Shown here piece by piece: positions 35,961 through 45,009 of a stretch of DNA of 64,000 nt. The notes below the pieces were generated by a model, which was given only the letters and a program-made list of their open reading frames with translations, searched no databases and was not told where the DNA came from. A program made the position numbers and the translations under genes. Position 1 is the first letter of the stretch. Every line of letters begins with the position of its first letter. The stretch comes from Bradyrhizobium sediminis (GTDB lineage: Bacteria > Pseudomonadota > Alphaproteobacteria > Rhizobiales > Xanthobacteraceae), in NCBI RefSeq assembly GCF_018736105.1, contig NZ_CP076135.1, positions 868,001 to 932,000 on the forward strand, read 5' to 3'.

Positions 35961-36536
35961 TCAGGGCGCTTGGCTTGGTGCCGGCTTCTGGCGCCACTGA
36001 ACGAACTGTTGAAGCAGTCGTTCGGACTGCTCGCGCGTCACGGTCGGAGAATTCCGGGGGGACGCCAGAATGGTCTGAAACTCGGCCGTTGCGGGTTTCG
36101 GCCCGTCGTTGCTGGCGTCGGGCTGGATCAGCATCGCCTTTACCGACTGGACCATGCCGGCGAGAGCACCCGCGTCGGGTTGCCGGGACGCGGGAATCAT
36201 GATGACGAAGAACAGCGCCACGACGGCCGAAATGCCGACGGCGGCCGTGAAGCGGCCGACGACACTGACGAGTGCCTTTCGCCGATCCAGTTCGCGGGCC
36301 AGCCCCGGCGGCTCGTGGATGATCTCGGGGGCCAGCGGGTGCCACAAGGCGCTGGAAACCGCGTTCTCGAGCTGGATATCGAGAGAGACCGGCGGGGAGA
36401 TCGGAGCCCTTGCGGGTTCGGATCTTGCTTCGTCCGAAAGCGGTGATCGTGTCCCCAATCTTTCGCGCAGCCCGCGCGGGGCATAGTACTCGGGATTGTC
36501 GGGACTAAGACGGTCGTGGTCACTCAAGCTACTCAT
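35961..36536 (-). CDS. Single-span membrane protein, partner of LivK-like receptor
   Basis: A 191-residue protein with a ~95-residue charged cytoplasmic N-terminus, one transmembrane helix (AVGISAVVALFFVIMIPASR, residues ~103-122) and a periplasmic C-terminus containing ATAEFQTILASPRNSPTVTR and RLLQQFVQWRQK. No catalytic motif. Promoter-proximal in a two-gene operon with a large solute receptor that has an extra helical domain, so the two proteins may form a signalling or sensing pair (inference). Confidence 0.75.
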   Translation of the reverse strand: MSSLSDHDRLSPDNPEYYAPRGLRERLGTRSPLSDEARSEPARAPISPPVSLDIQLENAVSSALWHPLAPEIIHEPPGLARELDRRKALVSVVGRFTAAVGISAVVALFFVIMIPASRQPDAGALAGMVQSVKAMLIQPDASNDGPKPATAEFQTILASPRNSPTVTREQSERLLQQFVQWRQKPAPSQAP

Positions 36537-37169
36537 ACGCTACTCCTCACTACGGCTACGCTTGGGAATGGCACCGCGGGCGCCATGGCGCCGCGGGAAC
36601 TGAACTCCGGATTTTTCTCCGGAACGATTGGACAAAGGTTCCAGCCGGCGGGCGAGGGGGCGCCCGGAACAACGCGCGATCGCGCCGAACGAGATGACGA
36701 GTTCGGTCGTGGCATCCGAGTCAAAGATCCGGATGCAGACTTTGCATCATGCGCTTCGTGCGTCAGCCGGCGATCGAAATCGCGCGACAACGCCGTTTCC
36801 ACCCCTTCCATTGCCTTTGTCCCCCGGCAAGTGTCCGTCGCGAACGACGGTGGAAATGACCCGCCGGCAATCGTGCCGGCAAAGTCACTGAGATGTGATG
36901 GAGCTGGGGCGAGACATTATTAGGTCGGAACCTCGACTGAATTGAGGTCAGTTTTTGCCGGTCAACAGCTTTGGCGCAGGGGCGAAATCGCGAGCGAATC
37001 ATTGCTGGCTGGCATTAACCGCCACTATCGAAAGTGCGGACGGCCACAAACTCGACAAAATTAGTCCACGGTTTTTCGGATGCCGCGTGGCGATGTCCGT
37101 ACATGAGCAGGACAGGATCTTCCTCGGCGCGACGCGACCTGACACCAGGTCGCCGAATAACCGGCGCCA
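36537..37169. other. 633-bp intergenic region
   Basis: No convincing gene: several short frames exist but none has a ribosome-binding site or recognisable protein. Toward the right end the base composition becomes richer in A+T as it approaches the minC promoter; a lone TTAACC half-site is at 37016. Confidence 0.5.
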
Positions 37170-37184
37170 TTAACGAACCGTTAA
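37170..37184. promoter_or_regulatory. CtrA-type box upstream of minC
   Basis: TTAA-CGAACCG-TTAA, an exact TTAA-N7-TTAA match to the alphaproteobacterial CtrA consensus, 53 bp before the minC start. A GATTC (GANTC, the CcrM methylation site) follows at 37196-37200 with a further TTAACC half-site directly after it. CtrA control of minCDE is known in rhizobia; here it is inferred from the site. Confidence 0.75.
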
Positions 37185-37236
37185 CCAAGACCGCCGATTC
37201 TTAACCATTCGATAAGGAAAGGCGAGTCGATCCCCC

Positions 37237-37929
37237 ATGGACGCAATCGTGGAGCCAACGCGACAATTGGTGCGCCTGCGCGGACGCTCCTATGTGGCGT
37301 TTGTTTTTTGTCCGGTGGTGCCGATCGTGGGCTGGCTTGAAGAACTGGACGCCACGCTCGCGCGATCGCCCGGCTTCTTTGTCGGCAAGCCGGTCGTTCT
37401 CGACCTCTCGGCGCTGGATCTCAGTCAATCCGCCATCGCACATCTTGTCACGAGCCTCGAGCAGCGGAATATCCGCGTGCTCGGAATCGAAGGCGTCGAC
37501 CAGGGTCATCTGACCAGGAGCCTGCCGCCCTTGCTCACGGGCGGACGCCACTGCGCGGTCAAGCCCAACGAACCCGCAAAGCCCGAAGCCAAGGCGAAGT
37601 CGACGTCTCTGCTGCTCGAAAGCCCGGTGCGTTCCGGTCAGTCGGTGGTTTTTACCGATGGCGACGTCACCGTGCTCGGTTCGGTCGGCTCCGGCGCGGA
37701 AATCGTGGCCGGCGGTTCGATCCATATTTATGGGGCGCTTCGCGGCCGGGCGATGGCGGGCGTGAACGGCAACTCCGCCGCGCGGATTTTTTGCCAGAAG
37801 ATCGAGGCCGAGCTTCTGGCCATCGACGGCTACTACCAGACTGCCGAAGAAATCGACCCCTCACTGCGCAATCGGCCGGCCCAGGCGTGGCTGGAAGGCG
37901 ACATCATGAAGATCACAGCGCTGAATTAA
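37237..37929 (+). CDS. minC: Septum site-determining protein MinC
   Basis: A 230-residue inhibitor of FtsZ assembly. N-terminal domain (VRLRGRSYVAFVFCPVVPIV to residue ~105), a Lys/Ala/Pro linker (NEPAKPEAKAKS), and a C-terminal beta-helix domain with VRSGQSVVFTDGDVTVLGSV, GAEIVAGGSIHIYGALRGRA and IFCQKIEAELLAIDGYY, which binds MinD and dimerises. First gene of minCDE; the stop is 19 bp before minD. The preceding region holds a CtrA-type box. Confidence 0.97.
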   Translation: MDAIVEPTRQLVRLRGRSYVAFVFCPVVPIVGWLEELDATLARSPGFFVGKPVVLDLSALDLSQSAIAHLVTSLEQRNIRVLGIEGVDQGHLTRSLPPLLTGGRHCAVKPNEPAKPEAKAKSTSLLLESPVRSGQSVVFTDGDVTVLGSVGSGAEIVAGGSIHIYGALRGRAMAGVNGNSAARIFCQKIEAELLAIDGYYQTAEEIDPSLRNRPAQAWLEGDIMKITALN

Positions 37930-37948
37930 CCGGTTAAGGGAGCAAAGA

Positions 37949-38764
37949 ATGGCCAAAGTCCTGGTCGTGACGTCGGGTAAAGGCGGCGTCGGAAAAACGA
38001 CATCGACGGCCGCGCTCGGCGCGGCGCTCGCGCAAATCGGCGAAAAAGTGGTGGTGGTCGACTTCGACGTCGGCCTGCGCAACCTCGACCTCGTGCTGGG
38101 CGCGGAGCGGCGGGTGGTGTTCGACCTCATCAATGTGGTGCAGGGCGTCGCCAAGCTCTCGCAGGCGCTGATCCGCGACAAGCGTCTGGAGAATTTGTGG
38201 CTGCTTCCCGCCTCCCAGACCAGGGACAAGGATGCGCTGACCGAAGAGGGCGTCGGCAGCATCATTGCGGACCTGCGCACCAGGTTCGACTGGATCCTCT
38301 GCGACAGCCCGGCGGGCATCGAACGAGGTGCGACGCTGGCGATGCGCTACGCCGACGAGGCCGTCATCGTCACCAATCCCGAAGTCTCGTCGGTGCGCGA
38401 TTCCGACCGGATCATCGGCATGCTCGATTCGAAGACCGTGAGGGCGGAGAGGGGCGAGCGGGTGGAAAAGCACGTGCTGATCACCCGCTACGATTCGGGG
38501 CGCGCCGCCCGCGGCGAAATGCTCAGCATCGACGACATTCTCGAAATCCTGGCAACGCCGCTGCTCGGGATCATTCCGGAAAGCCAGGACGTGCTGCGGG
38601 CCTCGAACGTCGGATCGCCGGTGACGCTGAACAACGCCGCCAGCGCGCCGGCCCGCGCCTATGTCGATGCAGCTCGGCGCCTGATGGGAGAGGACGTCAC
38701 CATGGTGGTGCCGACCGAGCGCAAGGGCCTGATGAACCGGCTGCTGGGACGGAGGGCGGCATGA
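37949..38764 (+). CDS. minD: Septum site-determining ATPase MinD
   Basis: A 271-residue membrane-associated ParA/MinD ATPase that recruits MinC to the membrane and oscillates with MinE. VTSGKGGVGKTTSTAALGAA is the deviant Walker A, VVVVDFDVGLRNLDLVLGAE the switch I region, DWILCDSPAGIERGATLAMR Walker B/switch II. The C-terminal GLMNRLLGRRAA is the amphipathic membrane-targeting helix. GGGAGCAAAGA precedes the ATG; the stop overlaps the minE start (ATGA). Confidence 0.98.
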   Translation: MAKVLVVTSGKGGVGKTTSTAALGAALAQIGEKVVVVDFDVGLRNLDLVLGAERRVVFDLINVVQGVAKLSQALIRDKRLENLWLLPASQTRDKDALTEEGVGSIIADLRTRFDWILCDSPAGIERGATLAMRYADEAVIVTNPEVSSVRDSDRIIGMLDSKTVRAERGERVEKHVLITRYDSGRAARGEMLSIDDILEILATPLLGIIPESQDVLRASNVGSPVTLNNAASAPARAYVDAARRLMGEDVTMVVPTERKGLMNRLLGRRAA

Positions 38765-39039
38765 TGAATCTGCTGCGGCTTTTCGGCGGCCGTAATGCTT
38801 CCGCGCCTGTGGCGCGGGAACGGCTGCAGATTCTGCTCGCGCATGAACGCGGCATGCGCGGCCAGCCGGAACTGCTGGGCCTGCTGCGGGCGGAGATCCT
38901 CGCGGTCGTTTCGCGGCATGTCGTGCTCGATCCGGAAAAGGTCATCGTCAGGATGGAACGGGGCAAACACGTATCGACGCTCGAAGTCGATATCGAGGTG
39001 CCAAACGGCTTCGAAAGATCGCTCGCCGCCGCAGGTTGA
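38761..39039 (+). CDS. minE: Cell-division topological specificity factor MinE
   Basis: A 92-residue protein: N-terminal membrane helix (MMNLLRLFGGRN), MinD-contact segment (APVARERLQILLAHERGMRG) and a C-terminal dimerisation domain (EILAVVSRHVVLDPEKVIVR, STLEVDIEVP). It stimulates MinD ATPase and confines MinCD to the poles. The ATG overlaps the minD stop by four bases; a second in-frame ATG directly follows. Confidence 0.96.
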   Translation: MMNLLRLFGGRNASAPVARERLQILLAHERGMRGQPELLGLLRAEILAVVSRHVVLDPEKVIVRMERGKHVSTLEVDIEVPNGFERSLAAAG

Positions 39040-39178
39040 CCTCCGGCCGCCAGTTCGACACCCTTCGGCGCGGTTCGTCGAACCGGGGTTGCGCGGGGCG
39101 CATCGGGTATGGCCTTTGCCGGCCGGCCAGTTGTGCGCCGCGCCGCAGCCCGAACCCAGCTGAAACGGAATTGATCTG

Positions 39179-39952
39179 ATGGACGCCATCTATCGCGTCG
39201 ACGGCAATCGCGTGCTGACGAGCCCCGATGCCGCCGGCCCTTGGGACCCGGGCATGCAGCACGGCTCGGCGCCGTCATCGCTGGTGGTGTGGGCGGCCGA
39301 AGCCATCCCGGCGCCGGTGCCGATGCGGGTTGCGCGCGTCACCATCGATCTGATGCGCCCGGTGCCGGTGGCGCCGCTGACGATCGAGACCGAAATCCTG
39401 CGCGCGGGCCGCAAGATCCAGCTCTGCGCGGTCAGGCTGCTCGCCGACGGCGTCGTCGTGGTCGGCGCCACCGTGCTGAAGATCAAGGCGCAGGCCTTGA
39501 GCTTGCCGCCCGATGTCGCGGATTTGCCGGTCGAGCTTCCGGGGCCGGATCAGTCGCGCCCGGAGCCGGCGGACTTCACCTCGAGCCCCTTTGTAAAGGG
39601 CATGTCGCTGCGGGCGGCCCGCGGCCGCTTCGGCGCGCCGGGTCCCGGCGCGATCTGGTATCGCGCCGATCGCGCCTTGGTCGAGGGCGCGCCGGTGTCG
39701 CAGGCGATGCGGGCGGTGGTGGCGTCCGATTTCTGCAACGGCACCTCGGCGGCGCTGGATTTCCGCGAATGGACCTTCATCAATGCCGACCTCACCGTCA
39801 GCATGGCGCGGCAGCCGGTCGGCGAGTGGATCCTGCTCGATGCGGAATCCTGGATCGGCCCGGACGGCGCCGGCCTCGCCATGGCGCGGCTCGCCGACAC
39901 ACAAGGCTATTTCGGCCGCGTGGTGCAGAGCCTCGTGATCGAGAAGCGGTAG
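39179..39952 (+). CDS. Acyl-CoA thioesterase, double-hotdog (TesB-like)
   Basis: A 257-residue protein of the thioesterase-like superfamily with two hotdog halves. First half: MQHGSAPSSLVVWAAEAIPA, VARVTIDLMRPVPVAPLTIE (the HGG-like substrate segment and R-P motif of TesB). Second half: SDFCNGTSAALDFREWTFIN, ADLTVSMARQPVGEWILLDA, ESWIGPDGAGLAMARLADTQ (catalytic-region Asp and Q motif). Cytoplasmic hydrolysis of medium acyl-CoAs is likely; the exact substrate is unknown. It lies about 140 bp after minE and is probably independent of it. Confidence 0.88.
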   Translation: MDAIYRVDGNRVLTSPDAAGPWDPGMQHGSAPSSLVVWAAEAIPAPVPMRVARVTIDLMRPVPVAPLTIETEILRAGRKIQLCAVRLLADGVVVVGATVLKIKAQALSLPPDVADLPVELPGPDQSRPEPADFTSSPFVKGMSLRAARGRFGAPGPGAIWYRADRALVEGAPVSQAMRAVVASDFCNGTSAALDFREWTFINADLTVSMARQPVGEWILLDAESWIGPDGAGLAMARLADTQGYFGRVVQSLVIEKR

Positions 39953-40017
39953 GCTACCCGTCCTTCCGGGCGCGCGTGCGTGACAGCTGCATCCAGGGCG
40001 CGGCAGGCCCTCGATTG

Positions 40018-40932
40018 CTAGGGCCTGCCCGGCAACCCATTCATTGACGCGTCCCATTTGACGACGCGGTTTCTTCCGGTCTCCTTGGCCATGTAGAGAG
40101 CCCTGTCGGCGCGATCCATGGATTTCTCCACCGGCATATCCGGGTCCAAAAGGGCCAGCCCGAAGGAGACGGTAACCTGAAAACGCCCCTTGCCCGAATC
40201 CTCGAATGACAACGACGCCAGTTCCTCGCGCAATCGATCGATGACGTCGCCGGCTGTCTGCAGGTCGGTATCCGGCAGGCAAATCAGGAACTCCTCCCCG
40301 CCGTATCGAAAAAATTTATCGTAGGGACGCAGATGCGCCATGACGTAACGCGCAAAGCCGATCAGGACCCGGTCCCCGACCGCATGGCCATAATTGTCAT
40401 TGATGGACTTGAAGTGATCGAGGTCCATCATCGCCACGGTGCAGGCATGCTCGCGTCTGACGAATTCCTGTTGTTCGCGGAGCATGCTCAGCATCCCGAT
40501 GCGGCTCGGCGTTCCCGTCAAAGGGTCGAGATTGAAGAGCGCCACTTCCAGTTCGCGGCGGACGGTCGCGATCACCAATTGCAGGCGTTTCCGTGCGTTG
40601 ATGAATCGATCGAAGTCCTTGATCGAAATCGGCACGCCGTCGGCGGACGACCGCAGAAGACCAGCCGCACATTGGTGCATGCGTTCATGCTCGTGACTGA
40701 TCTCGGCAAAGCCGGGGTGGTCCTTCAGCGCAACGATCCCCACTTTGTAGAACCATTGGCCGAACCGGCACAGGTGATGAGCATCGCCCCGGGTATCCCG
40801 TTCGTCCGGCGCCAGGCGGCATATCAATGCGCTGAATATGGCTTCGGCCCATTGATCGTGATTGTAGGTGGCCTGCTCGAGCTCCTTCAGCGCCAGGCGC
40901 ATCTGCTCGTCGGGCATGTTGGGAATGGCCAT
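40018..40932 (-). CDS. Zinc-sensing diguanylate cyclase (CZB-GGDEF)
   Basis: A 304-residue cytoplasmic c-di-GMP synthase. The N-terminal ~120 residues form a CZB domain with candidate zinc ligands H25 (NHDQWAE), C55 (CRFGQW), H82 and H86 (HEHERMH). Their spacing (30, 27, 4) is the same as that described for E. coli DgcZ. The C-terminal GGDEF domain has RYGGEEFLICLPDTD (GGEEF active site) and an RPYD product-inhibition site five residues earlier. GGAGGACAGCA fixes the start at 40932; the longer frame to 41262 has no such site. Confidence 0.93.
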   Translation of the reverse strand: MAIPNMPDEQMRLALKELEQATYNHDQWAEAIFSALICRLAPDERDTRGDAHHLCRFGQWFYKVGIVALKDHPGFAEISHEHERMHQCAAGLLRSSADGVPISIKDFDRFINARKRLQLVIATVRRELEVALFNLDPLTGTPSRIGMLSMLREQQEFVRREHACTVAMMDLDHFKSINDNYGHAVGDRVLIGFARYVMAHLRPYDKFFRYGGEEFLICLPDTDLQTAGDVIDRLREELASLSFEDSGKGRFQVTVSFGLALLDPDMPVEKSMDRADRALYMAKETGRNRVVKWDASMNGLPGRP

Positions 40933-41273
40933 TGCTGTCCTCCAATCCCGGACTGCAAACCAACTAGCAAATGGAACAGATCGCATACCTGCGTTGACAT
41001 TTCCGATCCGAGCCACAGACCGGAAGCGCCGGTTTCCGCCGTTGGTCCACCCTGCGTTTCGCTGCGCTGCAGCACCTGCGCGGCTGTCGGGCTCACCGCC
41101 GATCCAATGGGGACCTGGCGGCCCGATCGAAGCCGAAATGATTGCCAACTTTCCTGGACCGTGCCAAAGGGCGACCGCATAGCGCCCCTGCACCAAGCCA
41201 CGTTCAACCGGCGGGGTTCGCCGTCTAGAAGACGGTCGCCGCGTCGAATTCCCGACCCTCAAAAGGACAGCCC
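40933..41273. other. Divergent promoter region, dgc / ilvD
   Basis: 341 bp between two divergent genes; must contain both promoters. No leader peptide rich in branched-chain residues, terminator pair or riboswitch fold could be recognised ahead of ilvD. Confidence 0.4.
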
Positions 41274-43115
41274 ATGCCCGCCTACCGCTCCAGGACCACC
41301 ACCCACGGCCGCAACATGGCGGGCGCCCGCGGCCTGTGGCGGGCCACCGGCATGAAGAACGAGGATTTCGGCAAGCCGATCATCGCCGTGGTCAATTCGT
41401 TCACCCAGTTCGTGCCGGGTCACGTCCATCTCAAGGACCTCGGCCAGCTGGTGGCGCGCGAGATCGAGAAGGCCGGCGGCGTCGCCAAGGAGTTCAACAC
41501 CATCGCGGTCGATGACGGCATCGCGATGGGCCACGACGGCATGCTCTACAGCCTGCCGTCGCGCGAGATCATCGCCGACAGCACCGAGTACATGGTCAAC
41601 GCGCATTGCGCCGACGCCATGGTGTGCATCTCCAATTGCGACAAGATCACGCCGGGCATGCTGATGGCGGCGCTGCGGATCAACATTCCGACCGTGTTCG
41701 TCTCGGGCGGCCCGATGGAATCCGGCAAGGTCAGCCTCAAGGGCAAGATTCGCGCGCTCGATCTGGTCGACGCCATGGTCGCGGCCGCCGACGACACCGT
41801 CAGCGACGCCGATGTCGAGACCATCGAGCGATCGGCCTGTCCGACCTGCGGATCGTGCTCGGGCATGTTCACCGCCAACTCGATGAACTGCCTGACCGAG
41901 GCGCTGGGCCTGGCGCTGCCCGGCAACGGCTCGGTGCTGGCGACCCATGCCGATCGCAAGGGGCTGTTCGTCGAATCGGGCCACCTGATCGTCGATCTGG
42001 CGCGCCGCTATTACGAGCAGGACGACGAGACGGTTCTGCCGCGCAACATCGCCAGCTTCAAAGCGTTCGAAAACGCCATGACGCTCGATATCGCGATGGG
42101 CGGATCGACCAACACGGTGCTGCACCTGTTGGCCGCCGCCTATGAAGGCGGCATCCCCTTCACGATGCAGGATATCGACCGGCTGTCGCGCCGGGTGCCG
42201 GTGCTGTGCAAGGTGGCGCCCTCGGTGCCCGACGTGCATCTGGAAGACGTCCACCGCGCCGGTGGCGTGATGGCCATTCTCGGCGAACTCGACCGCGCCA
42301 GCCTGATCCATCGCGAGCTGCCGATGGTGCACTCGAGGTCGCTGGAGGACGCGCTGAACCGGTGGGATATCAGGCGCACCAAGAGCGAAAGCGTGCGCAC
42401 CTTCTTCAAGGCGGCGCCCGGCAACGTGCCGACGCAGGTGGCGTTCAGTCAGGATCGCCGCTTCGAGGAAGTCGATACCGACCGCGCCAAGGGCTGCATC
42501 CGCGACGCCGGGCATGCTTTTTCCAAGGACGGCGGCCTCGCCGTGCTCTCCGGAAATCTGGCGCTGGACGGTTGCATCGTGAAGACCGCCGGCGTCGACG
42601 AGAGCATCCTGAAATTCGAGGGGCCGGCGCGGATCTTCGAAAGCCAGGACGCCGCAGTCGAAGGCATCCTCGGCGGCAAGATCAAGGCCGGCGACGTCGT
42701 CGTGATCCGCTACGAGGGGCCGCGCGGCGGGCCGGGCATGCAGGAGATGCTGTACCCGACCAGCTACATCAAATCGAAGGGGCTCGGAAAGACCTGCGCC
42801 CTGATCACCGACGGCCGCTTCTCCGGCGGGACCTCCGGTCTGTCGATCGGACATATTTCGCCGGAAGCGGCGGAAGGCGGCATGATCGGACTGGTCGAGG
42901 AGGGCGACCGCATCAGCATCGACATTCCCGCCCGCTCGATCAGCCTGCTGGTCGACGACACGGTCCTGGCGCAGCGCCGGCAGGCCATGCTGAACCGCAA
43001 GGCCGAAGCGTGGAAACCGGCCAAGCGAACCCGCAAGGTGTCGATGGCGCTCAAGGCCTATGCCGCGCTGACCACCAGCGCCGCGCGCGGCGCGGTGCGG
43101 ATCGTTCCGGACTGA
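41274..43115 (+). CDS. ilvD: Dihydroxy-acid dehydratase
   Basis: A 613-residue iron-sulfur enzyme of valine, leucine and isoleucine synthesis, dehydrating 2,3-dihydroxy acids to 2-keto acids. Cluster ligands lie in [12 protein letters not shown] and [40 protein letters not shown] and the C-terminal [20 protein letters not shown] are further signatures. Full length is as in E. coli IlvD (616). AAAAGGACAGCC precedes the ATG. Confidence 0.97.
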   Translation: MPAYRSRTTTHGRNMAGARGLWRATGMKNEDFGKPIIAVVNSFTQFVPGHVHLKDLGQLVAREIEKAGGVAKEFNTIAVDDGIAMGHDGMLYSLPSREIIADSTEYMVNAHCADAMVCISNCDKITPGMLMAALRINIPTVFVSGGPMESGKVSLKGKIRALDLVDAMVAAADDTVSDADVETIERSACPTCGSCSGMFTANSMNCLTEALGLALPGNGSVLATHADRKGLFVESGHLIVDLARRYYEQDDETVLPRNIASFKAFENAMTLDIAMGGSTNTVLHLLAAAYEGGIPFTMQDIDRLSRRVPVLCKVAPSVPDVHLEDVHRAGGVMAILGELDRASLIHRELPMVHSRSLEDALNRWDIRRTKSESVRTFFKAAPGNVPTQVAFSQDRRFEEVDTDRAKGCIRDAGHAFSKDGGLAVLSGNLALDGCIVKTAGVDESILKFEGPARIFESQDAAVEGILGGKIKAGDVVVIRYEGPRGGPGMQEMLYPTSYIKSKGLGKTCALITDGRFSGGTSGLSIGHISPEAAEGGMIGLVEEGDRISIDIPARSISLLVDDTVLAQRRQAMLNRKAEAWKPAKRTRKVSMALKAYAALTTSAARGAVRIVPD

Positions 43116-43155
43116 TCAAACGGCGGCGCCGCGCACCGTGGTTCTGCGGCGTCGC

Positions 43156-43170
43156 TTAAGGCGTCATTAA
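43156..43170. promoter_or_regulatory. CtrA-type box upstream of an 82-residue protein
   Basis: TTAA-GGCGTCA-TTAA followed by CC: an exact TTAA-N7-TTAACC match about 85 bp before the small gene at 43256. Second perfect box of this kind in the window, the other being at minC. Confidence 0.7.
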
Positions 43171-43255
43171 CCATCTCGCTCCAAGAATCAGGTCCAGGAC
43201 CGGCCTTCGCTTATCGCGGCGGACCGGGCCGCACGACCGTTCAAGGGGATGCAGG

Positions 43256-43504
43256 ATGGATTTCGAGACGCTGTTCGCCAAAACCCCGGCCACCATCGAT
43301 GAGATCAGGGCCCGGGTCGCCTATGCGCTCGAGCGGCATCCGCTGTGCCGCAGCGTGCAGTTCGACATCGTCTCGACGCCCCGCACCTCCAGGGGCGGCA
43401 ACTGGACCATCAGCCTGCGCTCGGTCGCGCCGGACGCGCTCTGGGAGGCCTCCGACATCGTCGCCGACATCCAGGACGCCTACGATCTGGCCGTTGCGGC
43501 CTGA
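43256..43504 (+). CDS. Small soluble hypothetical protein
   Basis: An 82-residue protein, MDFETLFAKTPATIDEIRAR, then AYALERHPLCRSVQFDIVST, GGNWTISLRSVAPDALWEAS, DIVADIQDAYDLAVAA. It predicts as alpha-beta-beta-alpha: helix, strand, strand, helix, without signal peptide or membrane segment. No family recognised. AAGGGGATGCAGG precedes the ATG. A perfect CtrA-type box upstream suggests cell-cycle-regulated expression. Confidence 0.75.
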   Translation: MDFETLFAKTPATIDEIRARVAYALERHPLCRSVQFDIVSTPRTSRGGNWTISLRSVAPDALWEASDIVADIQDAYDLAVAA

Positions 43505-43602
43505 AATTAACCATTTTGGCGGCGAATCCGCCCGAATTGGCGACCGCCGCCACGCCGGCGTGGTTACGCCATAATTAATGCCCAGTTATCGGGAAAGTGA
43601 TC

Positions 43603-44277
43603 ATGTCGCTTGAGGAAACGGAGAGCTGCTTGACGCGAGCCATCACGATCATTGCGATGACCTGCTTTCTCGTCGTCGGCGCCGCCGCCACCAGCATACT
43701 CGGCCGCGACAGCATGCCGGGCGCCCGGCTGGAAATGGCCGCCGCTTCCGTCATCCAGAACCCGGTCTCCAACAAGGCAGGCAAGAAGGATAAGTTGGCG
43801 GTTGCCGCTCCCGTGGCGCTGGCCTCGTACGAGCCGCAGCAAACCGCGACCCTGAGCGAGCCGCTGCGCCAGGCTTACGCTGCCGCCGGTCCCGCCGATA
43901 TCGTTCCGCCGCAGATCGCGGCCCCGCAGGCGCCGAAGCCGAAGGCAGCCGCCAAGCCGCAGCCGCAGAAATCCTACGCGCTGCTCAGCGACGTGCAGAT
44001 CGCCGGGATCAAGGAGCGCCTCAAGCTTTCTCCCGACCAGGAATCCTACTGGCCGGGGGTGGAAAACGCGCTGCGCGCCATCGCCCGAAAGATCCACGCC
44101 ACCCGCAAGACGGATCCGCACGCGACCGGCACGCCGATCGATCCCGACGCCGAAGAAGTCCAGCAGCTGAAGTCGGCGGCGATGCCGCTGCTGTTCCAGT
44201 TGCGCGAGGATCAGAAGCGCGAAGTGCGCTCGCTCGCCCGCATCATCGGGCTGGAAAAAGTCGCCTCGATGATCTGA
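43603..44277 (+). CDS. Exported Spy/LTXXQ-like helical protein
   Basis: About 224 residues. The N-terminus holds a hydrophobic segment (AITIIAMTCFLVVGAAATSI) that may be a signal or an anchor; then a low-complexity Ala/Pro/Lys linker (PQAPKPKAAAKPQPQK). The C-terminal helical part (LLSDVQIAGIKERLKLSPDQ, then SYWPGVENALRAIARKIHAT) resembles the helical LTXXQ-motif proteins (Spy/CpxP-like, L-x-x-Q-E). The family call is tentative. An ATG two codons upstream (43597) is an alternative start. Confidence 0.7.
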   Translation: MSLEETESCLTRAITIIAMTCFLVVGAAATSILGRDSMPGARLEMAAASVIQNPVSNKAGKKDKLAVAAPVALASYEPQQTATLSEPLRQAYAAAGPADIVPPQIAAPQAPKPKAAAKPQPQKSYALLSDVQIAGIKERLKLSPDQESYWPGVENALRAIARKIHATRKTDPHATGTPIDPDAEEVQQLKSAAMPLLFQLREDQKREVRSLARIIGLEKVASMI

Positions 44278-44457
44278 GGCGGGCAGCAGTACCCGCAAGG
44301 CATCGTTCCGCAGACGCGCCTGAAACGGCTGCGCAAGTCCAAATCACGGGAAATCCATCGCTGAAAGAGTTTGCGACGGTCGTCGCAGCGCCAACGCGTG
44401 CGCGCCCTTCGTGGCCGGCGTCGCATGCGGATTGCGGCTGATGCTGATCACGTCAGG

Positions 44458-45009
44458 TCAATTCACCGAACTTGCTGGCGGCATTGCCACCGGAACGGCC
44501 ACAGGCACTCCAGATTTTGCAATCGCCTGCAGGCCTTTCCCGAAATCCTGCGTCGCACCGTTGGCACGCTGCGACATCATGTATTGGTAGAAGTTAAGGT
44601 AGATATCCAATGCGCGGGGCTTGAAGAGCTGCACAGCCGTGTCGTTGTCGCACACCTGCGAGGTCACACAGACAGTAACTCCGTCAAAAAAATCGAACAG
44701 CAGCAAGAGCTCCATCTCCACTTCTTCGTTCTTTATCAGATCCGACTGAACCTGAAGGAGAGATGCTTCATTGACTGCCGCATCATTGAGCTTGCCCTTA
44801 TATTTGACCAGCGCCTTCGTTATTTTCTCCCGGTAATCGGTAAATGGCTTGGCGTTATAAAGCTTGTAGAAGTTCAATGTCTGTTCCACGCGTGCCGCGT
44901 CGCGCGCCTGCCAATATTGAACGAGGGCATAGGGGGCGGCCAGCAGGAACGAGATTGCCCCGCTCACCTTGCCAATTTGAAGTAACCTCTTGTAGGTCGC
45001 CGCAATCAT
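44458..45009 (-). CDS. Membrane-anchored hypothetical protein (pair member B)
   Basis: A 183-residue protein with a hydrophobic N-terminal helix (VSGAISFLLAAPYALVQYWQ) acting as anchor and an otherwise helical soluble domain (EQTLNFYKLYNAKPFTDYRE, EEVEMELLLLFDFFDGVTVC) resembling DUF4760-like domains. The C-terminus is Pro/Val-rich. Its ATG overlaps the stop codon of the preceding gene (ATGA), so the two are translationally coupled. Base composition looks lower in G+C than the flanks. Function unknown. Confidence 0.75.
   Translation of the reverse strand: MIAATYKRLLQIGKVSGAISFLLAAPYALVQYWQARDAARVEQTLNFYKLYNAKPFTDYREKITKALVKYKGKLNDAAVNEASLLQVQSDLIKNEEVEMELLLLFDFFDGVTVCVTSQVCDNDTAVQLFKPRALDIYLNFYQYMMSQRANGATQDFGKGLQAIAKSGVPVAVPVAMPPASSVN

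Noticed and set aside
37931..37945. ttaaccggttaag between minC and minD as a CtrA site
   Set aside because: The two TTAA halves are separated by four, not seven, bases, so it does not match the box; probably chance.
41207..41273. Attenuator or leader peptide ahead of ilvD
   Set aside because: No run of Ile/Val/Leu codons and no terminator/antiterminator pair could be found.
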